The notes under the pieces were generated by a model that searched no databases, was not told the DNA's origin, and saw only the letters and a program-made list of their open reading frames with translations. The position numbers were made by a program, and so were the translations under genes. Below, in pieces: positions 54,039 to 63,002 of a stretch of DNA of 64,000 nucleotides. Every line of letters starts with the position of its first letter. Within the stretch, counting starts at the first letter, position 1. This stretch comes from an uncultured Bacteroidales bacterium (GTDB taxonomy: Bacteria; Bacteroidota; Bacteroidia; Bacteroidales; Paludibacteraceae). The stretch is from the NCBI GenBank assembly GCA_900320865.1, contig ONTT01000002.1, positions 1 through 64,000 on the forward strand, written 5' to 3'.

Positions 54039-56083
54039 CGTACGTTTTGTTTAGGCATCGGATAGTTCTGAATGACTTCAAAATCCTGTCCGAGCAAGTT
54101 ATTTATTTCTACATTGGCTTTCAGCCAAATCGGTTGTTTGTCCTGATTTGCTCTCAGTTGCCATTCTCCGTATAAAGATACATCATGCGTGTACCAAGGC
54201 TGCACATAGTTATAGACTATATTTTCCTGCTGGCTATAGCGTTCTCCGACATAGACGAAGGAATAGTTGAATCCATAGCGGTCCCCGCGCTTGCTTTGCC
54301 ATTCGAGTCCCAGTACGCCACTGCCGCTATGCCAAGGAATATAGGGTATCTGATGACCGTAATAGCTGTCGCCCGGGTTCGTCACATCAATAGCGGTCTG
54401 GTAGGTATAGTTGAGTCGAGTACGCAGCACAAAACGCAGCGGCAGGTAGAACGACATATCGGCATGCGCATCTACGCCATTGATCTTCACTGTACCTAGG
54501 TTGAGCATTGTCCAGCGGAACTGCTGACCCTTCGGATAAGCAATGATCTTATCGGTCACACGATTGTAATAATACGAAACGGCTGCAGCTATTTCATAGC
54601 CGAAATCATTTGTAATTGTTGATTTGTGATTTGTGATTTGGTATGCCAATTCAACCGAGTGCTGACGGGCCAACTCCGGCCGCAGGTTCGCATTTCCTAG
54701 ATCGGTATAATAGAGGTCATTAAAGGTCGGATAACGATAACTTTGCTTATAGAATGCATTGATACTCAAATCGATTTTCGGATACGGTCTAAAAGAGATG
54801 AATACTCCGGGGGTCACCTTCGGTGAATTTTTGATTTCTGATTTTTGATTGATGATTTGGGTCATTAGGACCGAAGCCTGTAGCCGCAGATATTCCTTGA
54901 TATTTAAAGCCGTAGCGGCACTGAGCCAGTGGCTATGACGCGCGAAGCGTTCATCGGTCACTCCGCTCACCAACTCATCTTTGCGCAAAGTGTTATACTG
55001 GTAGTCATATGCCACCGACAGATCCCACCAATTGAAGACCTGCACCTTATTCGCCAAGGAGAGATACACCTCTTGCTGCAGGTATTTATTATCCGCAGGC
55101 AGCAGGCGCTCATCATAGTTCTTATAATGCGTGAAATCATTGGCGTACTTGGCTAACAACCGTGTGCTCCAGCGACCAAACCACTCGTCTTGCCACTGAC
55201 CTTGCACAAAGGTATTTCGATCCCAAAGACGCTCTCCGTTACGCCACACATTATTGACAATTGCACCCGGTATACCGCGTTCGGAATAGTAGTTATACGC
55301 ATGCAGCCGCCAGAAACCGGTCGTGCGATAGTAATGATGCAGACCCAGTTCCGTACGTACGGCGTTGATGTCGCCGTTCTGACGAATTGCAGTAGTATCA
55401 TAAGCCGTCTCACCGGACGGGAACACCCGTTTATAACGGAAGGGATACTTACCGTCCGAATAGACATACTCGGCATCAAGGGTCATCGAGAGGTTATCTA
55501 TCAACTTGATATCCACTCCCACACTCGGATTCGCCAAAGCAAAGGAACCGAAGCGCATCTTAGCACGCACGTGCACACGCTCGTTCTCCTTAAAATAAGG
55601 TTTACGCGTCGTGAGATAGACATTACCGGCCGCACCGAACTCACGGGCGGACTGAAAGATATCGGATTTCTGACCGTTAAAGAGCTGGATCTCCTCCATG
55701 TTATCCAACGAGAAACGCCCTAAGTCCACTTGCCCGTTCTGGGCATTGCCAAGTTGAATACCATTATAATACACCGCCGTATGTTGGCTTCCCATCGACC
55801 GTACATTGATCGTCTTGATACCTCCCACTCCGCCGTAGTCTTTTAGTTGGATACCAGAGAAATACCGCAGTGCATCAGCCACAGAGAGGGCGTTGAGACG
55901 CTCCAATTCAATGCCTTTGAGCGCCTGCGGAACGATGATATCTTTGGTCAGGGCACGCGCTGTCACCTCCACTTCCTCCATTTGGAACTGGCGGTATAAC
56001 GAGTCTAACTCTGCCTCGTCTATCGCGAAAACAGAGCGCGCACAGAGCGCAAACAATAGTATGAGAAATAGTTTTTTTATCAT
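54014..56083 (-). CDS. btuB: TonB-dependent cobalamin receptor BtuB
   Basis: A 689-residue outer membrane receptor. The start at 56083 (MIKKLFLILLFALCARSVFA) gives a proper signal peptide; a longer reading to 56158 would translate the riboswitch. The plug domain follows (about 35-150: SVADALRYFSGIQLKDYGG, INVRSMGSQHTAVYYNGIQL), then a 22-strand barrel ending in a terminal aromatic (VAIRY). Two extracellular or turn segments come from heptamer arrays (residues about 410-420 and 482-493). B12 specificity follows from the riboswitch and neighbours. Confidence 0.93.
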   Translation of the reverse strand: MIKKLFLILLFALCARSVFAIDEAELDSLYRQFQMEEVEVTARALTKDIIVPQALKGIELERLNALSVADALRYFSGIQLKDYGGVGGIKTINVRSMGSQHTAVYYNGIQLGNAQNGQVDLGRFSLDNMEEIQLFNGQKSDIFQSAREFGAAGNVYLTTRKPYFKENERVHVRAKMRFGSFALANPSVGVDIKLIDNLSMTLDAEYVYSDGKYPFRYKRVFPSGETAYDTTAIRQNGDINAVRTELGLHHYYRTTGFWRLHAYNYYSERGIPGAIVNNVWRNGERLWDRNTFVQGQWQDEWFGRWSTRLLAKYANDFTHYKNYDERLLPADNKYLQQEVYLSLANKVQVFNWWDLSVAYDYQYNTLRKDELVSGVTDERFARHSHWLSAATALNIKEYLRLQASVLMTQIINQKSEIKNSPKVTPGVFISFRPYPKIDLSINAFYKQSYRYPTFNDLYYTDLGNANLRPELARQHSVELAYQITNHKSTITNDFGYEIAAAVSYYYNRVTDKIIAYPKGQQFRWTMLNLGTVKINGVDAHADMSFYLPLRFVLRTRLNYTYQTAIDVTNPGDSYYGHQIPYIPWHSGSGVLGLEWQSKRGDRYGFNYSFVYVGERYSQQENIVYNYVQPWYTHDVSLYGEWQLRANQDKQPIWLKANVEINNLLGQDFEVIQNYPMPKQNVRCTVAIRY
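54604..54638 (-). repeat. Five-unit heptamer array in btuB, first
   Basis: Minus strand AATCACA twice, AATCAAC, AATTACA, AATGATT: 35 bases, in frame (QITNHKSTITND). Confidence 0.82.
54823..54857 (-). repeat. Five-unit heptamer array in btuB, second
   Basis: Minus strand AATCATC, AATCAAA, AATCAGA, AATCAAA, AATTCAC: 35 bases, in frame (QIINQKSEIKNSP). Confidence 0.82.
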
Positions 56084-56117
56084 TGTTCGTCCTAATCCAG
56101 GAGGACTCATCAATAGT

Positions 56118-56209
56118 GCAAAGTGCAAGCGATCTGACTTAGGCCGTTCGGCCATCACAGTTGCCGGTCAGTCCGGGATTCTCACCCGAGTTCTCTTGCT
56201 ACGCTTTGC
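56118..56209 (-). promoter_or_regulatory. Cobalamin riboswitch
   Basis: Minus strand: closing stems GCAAAG/CTTTGC and GCAAG/CTTGC enclose GGGTGAGAATCCC, then ACTGACCGGCAACTGTGA, a GGCCGAACGGCC hairpin and the B12-box-like AAGTCAGATCGCTTGC. It is compact, without large peripheral arms. It ends 34 bases before btuB and begins three bases after the stop of the DUF1846 gene, so its promoter must be inside that gene or further upstream. Expected to lower btuB operon expression when B12 is abundant. Confidence 0.92.
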
Positions 56210-56211
56210 CG

Positions 56212-57693
56212 TTATTTTTTAGCAGGTTCTGTTGTTAAATCAATTCCAAGTTTCTTAAAGGTTCTCCAATCCGCCTCTTTAAGCATCACCGTGGAGTGCG
56301 CTTGACAGCCCTTTAGCAGCGGCAGGGTCTCCAGCGCCTTGCGGCAGTTCTCGTCGTGTAACGAGAGCACCGAAAGTGCTACCAGCACCTCATCCGTATG
56401 CAGACGCGGGTTCTGGCCATGCAGATAATTGATCTTGGTCTGCTGGATCGGTTCAATGATCTCCTGCGGTATAAGACGCAAAGAATGATCAATCCCGGCC
56501 AACTCCTTCATCGCATTCAATAGCAGAGCTGCCGACGAGCCTAACAGTTCACCCGCTTCGGCCGTGATAATTCGTCCGTCCGGCAGTTCAATAGCCGCCG
56601 CATGGGCAAAAGCTCCGTCATTCAACGCACCCGTCAAAGCGCGCCGCTCACGCGCAGCCACCGTCGTACGACGATAGGCCGTATTGATACCCACCTGCTG
56701 CTGAAGCAGCGCCAGTTTCTTCACTTCCGCATCATTGCACTTACCGTTCGCTAAATGACACAATGCTTGGAAATAACGCCGTATGATCTCCTGTTTGCTG
56801 GCTTCCCGCACTGCCTCATCGTCACTGATGCAGAATCCGACCATGTTCACGCCCATATCCGTAGGCGACTTATAGGGATTATGCCCGTAGATGGAAGTAA
56901 AGAGGGCATCGAGCACAGGATAAATCTCAATATCACGATTGTAGTTCACCGCTGATTTGCCGGTGGCCTCCAGGTAGAAAGGATCGATCATATTCACGTC
57001 TTGCAGGTCTGCCGTAGCTGCCTCATAAGCGATATTCAAGGGGTGCTTGAGCGGTAAGTTCCAAACCGGGAAAGTCTCGAACTTCGCATAGCCGGCATCG
57101 CGACCATGCGCATGCTCATTATACAACTGACTCAGACATACCGCCATCTTTCCGCTGCCCGGACCCGGAGCTGTCACCACTACCAAAGGACGGGTTGTCT
57201 CGATATAATCATTCAAACCAAAGCCCTCCGGCGAAGCTATCAAATCCACATTATGCGGATAGCCGTCAATGATATAATGGTAATAAACCTTGATGCCTTT
57301 TCGCTCCAGACGCTGGCGGTATGTATCAGCCGAACGCTGTCCGGAATAGTGGGTAATGACTACCGAAGATACACAAAAGCCACGTTTAGTAAACTCTTCG
57401 CGCAGACGCAGCACGTCTTCATCATAGGTAATACCCAAGTCCTGACGCACCTTATTACGCTCGATATCTTCCGCCGAAAGGACGATGATAATCTCCATGG
57501 AGTCCTGCAGTTGCGTAAACATACGCAACTTACTATCGGGCAAGAAACCCGGCAGAACACGACTCGCATGCATATCATCGAAGAGTTTACCGCCTAACTC
57601 CAAATAGAGCTTGTTGTTAAACTGCCCTATTCGTTCGCGGATATGCTCCGACTGAATACGGATATATTTGTCGTTATCAAAAGCCAATGCCAT
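56212..57693 (-). CDS. DUF1846 family protein
   Basis: A 493-residue cytosolic protein of the DUF1846 family, with GITYDEDVLRLREEFTKRGF, VVVTAPGPGSGKMAVCLSQL (a P-loop-like segment near 170-180) and CSLSVLSLHDEN-like C-terminal text. Structures exist for the family but its activity is not settled. It lies between wzc and the B12 riboswitch and is probably unrelated to B12. Confidence 0.88.
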   Translation of the reverse strand: MALAFDNDKYIRIQSEHIRERIGQFNNKLYLELGGKLFDDMHASRVLPGFLPDSKLRMFTQLQDSMEIIIVLSAEDIERNKVRQDLGITYDEDVLRLREEFTKRGFCVSSVVITHYSGQRSADTYRQRLERKGIKVYYHYIIDGYPHNVDLIASPEGFGLNDYIETTRPLVVVTAPGPGSGKMAVCLSQLYNEHAHGRDAGYAKFETFPVWNLPLKHPLNIAYEAATADLQDVNMIDPFYLEATGKSAVNYNRDIEIYPVLDALFTSIYGHNPYKSPTDMGVNMVGFCISDDEAVREASKQEIIRRYFQALCHLANGKCNDAEVKKLALLQQQVGINTAYRRTTVAARERRALTGALNDGAFAHAAAIELPDGRIITAEAGELLGSSAALLLNAMKELAGIDHSLRLIPQEIIEPIQQTKINYLHGQNPRLHTDEVLVALSVLSLHDENCRKALETLPLLKGCQAHSTVMLKEADWRTFKKLGIDLTTEPAKK

Positions 57694-57736
57694 AATTGCA
57701 CATTATTTTATATCACGCGCTTACGCGCATACGCGA

Positions 57737-60367
57737 TTAGTCTTTCTGGTTTTGCTGCGACTCCTCATCGTCCTCATCGTGATGGTAGTACTGATAGGAA
57801 CGATAAGCCTTGTCGTCCTTCACCAGTTTGCCGTAGATCTTACCGTACAGTTTACCGTATCGCTTTGAACGACTGTTGTTCTCGCCATAACCATAGCCGT
57901 AGCCGCCATAGCCACCATAACCAAGGTGACCGTATCCATAGCCGCCGTAGCCACCATAGCCGTAGCCGTAGCCGGAGCCATAGGAGTGACGACCACTGGT
58001 CGGGATATCCGAGAGAATCAACTGCACTTTCTCAGGCGAGTCTACCACTTCGGCCATCTGCTCAAGCGTCTGCTTGCAGAACGATTTATTGGTCTGCATA
58101 CAACGGATCACGAACAGACACATGTCGGACTGCTCAATGATAGCATATGCATCAGGCACCAAACCGATCGGCGAGGTATCCATGATGATGAAATCATATT
58201 CCTGACGCAGATCATTCAGTAGTTCCGATAATTTATCTGCATGAACGAGTTCACCCGGGTTCGGAGGAATTGTACCTGCCCGCATGAAATCAAATCCAAA
58301 CGGAGTATCCTTTACGAGAATATCACTCAGTTCGCAGTCGCCGATCAGATAGTTCGACATACCGCTTCCGTTCTCCAAACCGAGTTTGGTATGAATATTC
58401 GGTTTACGGAGGTCGAGGTCAATCAGCAACACTTTCTTTCCCGTCATCGCATAGAGCGCCGCAAGGTTGGTGGATAAGAACGTCTTACCATCACCTGACT
58501 CCGTAGAAGTGATACAAAGCGTCATCTTCTCTTTCCTGCGTAGCACGAACTCTATACGCGTTCGAATGGCTCGCATCATTTCCGCATAACTGGAGCGAGG
58601 CGAAGCGCGTACCAGCGTCGGGTTCTGGCTCTTTGCGTGACGGAGCGTACCGATGAGGCGGAAGAATTTCAGTTTCACAACATCCTTCGGCGAACGAATC
58701 TTATTGTTGAGCAACTCACTCAAGATAATCAGCAAGGCCGGGATCAAGAAACCGATAATCAAATACTTGGAAGTAGTCTTCGACTTCGCCTTGGCATTCA
58801 TGATAGACGTCGTACGGGCTTTATCCATGATCGAGTTATCCGGCGTATTCGAAGCCTTTTGAATCTCGGCTTCAGCACGCTTCTGAAGGAAGAAAGTATA
58901 GTAGTTATCGTCAATACGATAATTACGCTCGATAGCTACCATCTGAAGTTCTTTCTCGGGCAGTTTCTTAATCTCCCGTTCTGCTTCAGCATAACGCCTG
59001 CTAAGGTCCTCTTTCTCTATCTTGAGCGAAGCTCGCATCGAAGCGACAACCTCTCCTATCGCCGTCTTGACATTCTCAATATCCTTGGAGTATTTTGCGT
59101 AGTACACGTTTTTCTCCGTTAACTCACCGCGTTGAATACGCAAGTCATTCAGCTGCTGTACCAAGCCCATCAAAATAGGTTCATTTACACCCATTGTCGT
59201 CGGCGCAATGACAGCACCGCTCTCGATATTGGTGTTGATATAATTGATGAGGTAGTCAAAATAGGTCTCACGCAAGCGCAACTCCAAGGCTTTCTGGTCA
59301 TAGCTGGAAACCATACCCATCAACTGTCCCGCATAGGAGTTCACATCAACAAACTTGTTCTCTTGACGGAAATCAGTCATCGCACCCTCGCTCTGTTGCA
59401 AAGATGACTGCAAACTCTCCAACTGCTCGTTGATGAAGCGAATCGAGTTCTCAGCCACTTCATTTTTCTGCTCCAGGTTCTGCAACAGGTATATCTGAGC
59501 CAACTTATCAATGAACTCGCAGTCGCGTGCCGGCACTTCGCTCACCAATGAAATAGCCAATACGGTCGATCCCTCCGTCACAAAGGACAGCGAGACTCGG
59601 CTCATGAACTCATTGACGAGGTCTTCATGCGACCGGAAACGGAAGTAGATCTTCGAGTTGTTCATATACTCCGTCGGCCATATCGTGATATCGAACAGCG
59701 AGCACGAGATCGGTTCTCCATAGTGCGCATCAATCTCCAACGGTAGCGACTCATCGGTAGACGATATATGCATCATGCCGTCTTCACGGAAGGTCACCTG
59801 ATACATGGTTCCATACGCACGCTGATCCAGACGGGTGTATTCCACCAGTATAGGCGTCTGACGATATAACTGACGCGTCTTAAAACGGCCTTGCGTAATA
59901 TACTCCACATTCATGAAGGGCAAAGAGTCCACTACCCGACTCATCAAATCATAAGAGGTCAACATAATCATCTGGTTGTTGACGTTCTTAAAACCGGCAT
60001 CCACACCAAAGCCCTGCATCAGTGCCATCGAAGAGCCATAACTATTACTCTCCTTGATGACGATCGTTCCTTGCGAGAGATAGGAAGGAATCCAGCGACG
60101 GTTCTTCAGCATCGCCAGACCTAATGCAATCGCTATAGCAATCACAAACAGATACCAATAATGCAAGAAGGTAAACAGCCACTCAATGGGGTCGAACTTC
60201 ATCGAACCCTCTTCGTCATCTCCTTGCGAGGGATCTTGCTGATAATACTGTTGATTTCCGGCCTGGTAATAATTGCTATTACCACCCGCCTGATAATACT
60301 GATTGTTTCCACCCGGGGTATAATACTGATTGTTACCACCGGGGTTGTATTGGTTATTGTTATTCAT
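57737..60367 (-). CDS. Wzc-type polysaccharide co-polymerase/tyrosine autokinase
   Basis: An 876-residue inner membrane protein controlling polymer length and export. The N-terminus (1-50) is low-complexity Asn/Gly/Gln/Tyr (NNQYYTPGG, NNQYYQAGG units). Membrane helices at about 66-85 and 548-565 enclose the periplasmic Wzz/coiled-coil part. The BY-kinase domain has Walker A STESGDGKTFLSTN near 620, VLLIDLDLRKP and IIMDTSPIGLV. The tail (about 792-842) is an unusually long Tyr/Gly run (GYGYGYGGYGGYGYG and more) in place of the usual small tyrosine cluster. Follows the two Wza-like genes. Confidence 0.93.
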   Translation of the reverse strand: MNNNNQYNPGGNNQYYTPGGNNQYYQAGGNSNYYQAGNQQYYQQDPSQGDDEEGSMKFDPIEWLFTFLHYWYLFVIAIAIALGLAMLKNRRWIPSYLSQGTIVIKESNSYGSSMALMQGFGVDAGFKNVNNQMIMLTSYDLMSRVVDSLPFMNVEYITQGRFKTRQLYRQTPILVEYTRLDQRAYGTMYQVTFREDGMMHISSTDESLPLEIDAHYGEPISCSLFDITIWPTEYMNNSKIYFRFRSHEDLVNEFMSRVSLSFVTEGSTVLAISLVSEVPARDCEFIDKLAQIYLLQNLEQKNEVAENSIRFINEQLESLQSSLQQSEGAMTDFRQENKFVDVNSYAGQLMGMVSSYDQKALELRLRETYFDYLINYINTNIESGAVIAPTTMGVNEPILMGLVQQLNDLRIQRGELTEKNVYYAKYSKDIENVKTAIGEVVASMRASLKIEKEDLSRRYAEAEREIKKLPEKELQMVAIERNYRIDDNYYTFFLQKRAEAEIQKASNTPDNSIMDKARTTSIMNAKAKSKTTSKYLIIGFLIPALLIILSELLNNKIRSPKDVVKLKFFRLIGTLRHAKSQNPTLVRASPRSSYAEMMRAIRTRIEFVLRRKEKMTLCITSTESGDGKTFLSTNLAALYAMTGKKVLLIDLDLRKPNIHTKLGLENGSGMSNYLIGDCELSDILVKDTPFGFDFMRAGTIPPNPGELVHADKLSELLNDLRQEYDFIIMDTSPIGLVPDAYAIIEQSDMCLFVIRCMQTNKSFCKQTLEQMAEVVDSPEKVQLILSDIPTSGRHSYGSGYGYGYGGYGGYGYGHLGYGGYGGYGYGYGENNSRSKRYGKLYGKIYGKLVKDDKAYRSYQYYHHDEDDEESQQNQKD

Positions 60368-60370
60368 AGC

Positions 60371-61141
60371 TTATTTGTAGATAACGGCTACGTAATTAAG
60401 CACCGTTGTTAATAATGCGACACTGCTTGTGATCAGACTGATGAAGCCCGAGTAGTTGTTTACGGTATAGAAACTATTTCGCTCACGGGCGACATAAATC
60501 ACATCATTAGGATAAATATAATAGTACTTGGAATCGATTAAGGAGTTGGTTCGCATATCGAACTCTAAGATCTCCGGCTCCTCTCCATTTCCACGAGGAC
60601 GTATGATTCGTATATGGCGACGATCACCACTATTCATCACATCACCCGTCATGGCAAGCGCCTGGAAGATATTCATCTTCTCCTTATAGATATAATACTG
60701 GCTGGAGTGCGCATCACCTATCACCGAGAAATACTTGTTATACAGCGCCAACTTCACATCCGCATCCGGTATAATCTCGCGGAAAGCATCGCGTAAAGTC
60801 TCTTGCGCCTCTTGCTCCGTCAATCCCACTATCTTTACCGGCTTGAGGAACGGGATATCTATCGTTCCATCCGGATAGACACGATATGAGTTCGCATACT
60901 GGGTGCTAATACTCGAGTTATTGGATCCTAACATCTTACTCATCGTCTCGTCCATCGTTATGAGACGATAGATGATCTCGTCATTCACACGGATTCGGTA
61001 AGGCTCATATGCCACGCTGTCGTACTGAGGCAGTTTGTTATGCTTGTTCGGTTCTTGCAGATAGCCTATTACGCGATGGGTGTAGCAACTGCTCATCAAC
61101 ACGGCCACCAGACCGACCAAAATCATTCGAATCGTTCTCAT
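60371..61141 (-). CDS. Polysaccharide export lipoprotein, Wza-like (second copy)
   Basis: A 256-residue outer-membrane-directed lipoprotein (VAVLMSSCYTH) with a Poly_export (PES) domain (YRIRVNDEIIYRL), a SLBB-like part (KYFSVIGDAHSSQYYIYKE) and a hydrophobic C-terminus. Overlaps the first copy by four bases and precedes wzc by three. Confidence 0.92.
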   Translation of the reverse strand: MRTIRMILVGLVAVLMSSCYTHRVIGYLQEPNKHNKLPQYDSVAYEPYRIRVNDEIIYRLITMDETMSKMLGSNNSSISTQYANSYRVYPDGTIDIPFLKPVKIVGLTEQEAQETLRDAFREIIPDADVKLALYNKYFSVIGDAHSSQYYIYKEKMNIFQALAMTGDVMNSGDRRHIRIIRPRGNGEEPEILEFDMRTNSLIDSKYYYIYPNDVIYVARERNSFYTVNNYSGFISLITSSVALLTTVLNYVAVIYK

Positions 61142-62004
61142 TGTCCGCCTCCTTCCCCTTTATTTCCGTAGTATTTGTTGACGTGGTTAATACCCGTCTG
61201 AACAATCGAATAGATGAAGACACCAAACGATATCGTAGCAGCCGTCACACTAATGACCGAGGTCACGTGGTTGATACCGAAGCTATAACCCGGTATCTGA
61301 CGAATATAGATGATATCGTTCGGTTCAATATAATAGAACTCCGAATTCACAATATCTTTCGATCGAACATCAAAAGTCTTAATGGTCGTCACGCCGTTCT
61401 TCTCACGCACAAGTTTAATCTCCTTGCGGCTATTGAACTCACGTAAGTCTCCTGCCATCGCCAACGCCTCGAAGATAGTCATCTTATCCTTTGAGATGGA
61501 ATAACGTCCGCTTTGTGCTCCGATAATAGAGAAGGAACGGTTGACAATATTCACTTCCACGGAGATGGTCGAATATCCGGGCATCTCTTTGAGCAAAGTA
61601 CTCAACTCCTTTTCCAGTTTATGCTTTACCTCTCGCGTTGTACATCCTAACACATGCACTTTCCCTATCGTCGGGAAGTCGATAAATCCTTCTTCGTCCA
61701 CCAGATAGGTGTATAATTCATACGAACCTCTGGTATTTCCTTGGCTCATTTGTTGACGCATCTGTGATGCGCTACTTCCTCCCGCATTATACATTTTCTG
61801 GATTTTCTCGTCCAGCGAATACACATACACATATAATCGGTCGCCTATTCGCATTTGATAATCCTCGTAACTCAATGTATCCGCATAACTCGGGATATAT
61901 CGGTCAGGATCCTGCATGTAGTTCACTTTCCGCGCCGTCACACAAGATGACAACGCTAAAGCGACTAATGAAAAAAAGACAATATTTCTAATCGAGATAT
62001 TCAT
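61138..62004 (-). CDS. Polysaccharide export lipoprotein, Wza-like (first copy)
   Basis: A 288-residue lipoprotein (LVALALSSCVTA) with the same order of parts: YQMRIGDRLYVYVYSLDEKI, then SFSIIGAQSGRYSISKDKMT, then a C-terminal hydrophobic segment (VISVTAATISFGVFIYSIVQ). The shared plan with its neighbour indicates a tandem duplication; the pair may form a mixed export ring. The bases around its start belong to a heptamer array. Confidence 0.92.
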   Translation of the reverse strand: MNISIRNIVFFSLVALALSSCVTARKVNYMQDPDRYIPSYADTLSYEDYQMRIGDRLYVYVYSLDEKIQKMYNAGGSSASQMRQQMSQGNTRGSYELYTYLVDEEGFIDFPTIGKVHVLGCTTREVKHKLEKELSTLLKEMPGYSTISVEVNIVNRSFSIIGAQSGRYSISKDKMTIFEALAMAGDLREFNSRKEIKLVREKNGVTTIKTFDVRSKDIVNSEFYYIEPNDIIYIRQIPGYSFGINHVTSVISVTAATISFGVFIYSIVQTGINHVNKYYGNKGEGGGQ

Positions 62005-62032
62005 TATTCATTAATCATTATTCACTATCTTT
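61998..62032 (-). repeat. Heptamer array before the first Wza-like gene
   Basis: Plus-strand units TATTCAT twice, TAATCAT, TATTCAC and a decayed fifth: about 35 bases around the start codon and most of the upstream spacer. Confidence 0.55.
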
Positions 62033-63002
62033 TTTCATCCCATCCAAAAGGATGCTTTGCCAGGGGCAGTTTAGCCAGCGGGTGGTAATCGCCCACTAAT
62101 CCGATGGGTTCGCTATGGCGAATCTCCGCTACGGTTTCGATGCACGGACGTGCTTCAGAAATACGGAAACCGTTGCCGGCCAATATCTGCTTATAACTCT
62201 CGGTATGCAACTCCGTGAAACCGGCAGAGAACTCAAACTCTTCTCCGTCGATATTCAACGTACGGTACGTCCGTTTCTCGCCTTGCACCGCATTAGCCGG
62301 CAGACAAGCCGCATTAATGCTCAGGAAGTAACGCACACGCGCTTTCTCCAACTCCAGATATCCGGCCACGCGATCAAAACTCATCACATGAACGATATTT
62401 TTCTTCACCGGTCCAAAGATCCACTGTAACATATCATAGAAATGCACACCGATATTGGTTGCAATACCGCCACTCTTATGTACATCGCCTTTCCAACTTG
62501 CATAGTACCAGTTACCGCGACTCGTGATATAGGTCAGGTCCACATCGTAGATCTTATCTTTCGGCCCCTTTTCCACTTTCTCCTTCAGCGCCCGAATCTT
62601 ATCGTGCAGACGCAATTGCAAAATCGTATACGCCTTATGCCCCGTCTCCTTCTCCAACTCTACCAGGTTATCGATATTATACGGATTCAGCACTAACGGT
62701 TTCTCACATATCACATCGCATCCCAGACGCAGACCATAGCGAATAAACGCATCGTGCGTGTAGTTCGGCGTACAAATAGACAGCCAATGCAACGGGTTAT
62801 TGGTTCGCATCTGCTTCGAGCAGAATCGGTCAAACTGCTCATTTTCCGTATAGAAAGAGCAATCCGGGAAACTGCTGTCCAATCGTCCCACGCTATCGAA
62901 CTTATCATAAGCCACTAACAGGTTGTTGCCCGTATCAGCAATCGCCTTAATATGTCGCGGCGCAATATATCCCGCGGCTCCAATCAATCCAAAATTCATC
63001 AT
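62025..63002 (-). CDS. Gfo/Idh/MocA oxidoreductase, WlbA/WbpB-like
   Basis: A 325-residue NAD-dependent sugar dehydrogenase. NFGLIGAAGYIAPRHIKAI is nearly diagnostic for WlbA/WbpB enzymes, which oxidise C3 of UDP-GlcNAcA; the catalytic Lys is in CEKPLVLNP. Combined with a 6-dehydrogenase and an aminotransferase, as found at 25643 and 33305, it would lead to 2,3-diamino uronic acids. Overlaps the deacetylase gene by four bases. Confidence 0.9.
   Translation of the reverse strand: MMNFGLIGAAGYIAPRHIKAIADTGNNLLVAYDKFDSVGRLDSSFPDCSFYTENEQFDRFCSKQMRTNNPLHWLSICTPNYTHDAFIRYGLRLGCDVICEKPLVLNPYNIDNLVELEKETGHKAYTILQLRLHDKIRALKEKVEKGPKDKIYDVDLTYITSRGNWYYASWKGDVHKSGGIATNIGVHFYDMLQWIFGPVKKNIVHVMSFDRVAGYLELEKARVRYFLSINAACLPANAVQGEKRTYRTLNIDGEEFEFSAGFTELHTESYKQILAGNGFRISEARPCIETVAEIRHSEPIGLVGDYHPLAKLPLAKHPFGWDEKR

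Noticed and set aside
56084..56158. Extra 25 codons at the start of btuB
   Set aside because: They would translate the riboswitch and upstream spacer; the ATG at 56083 gives a proper signal peptide.
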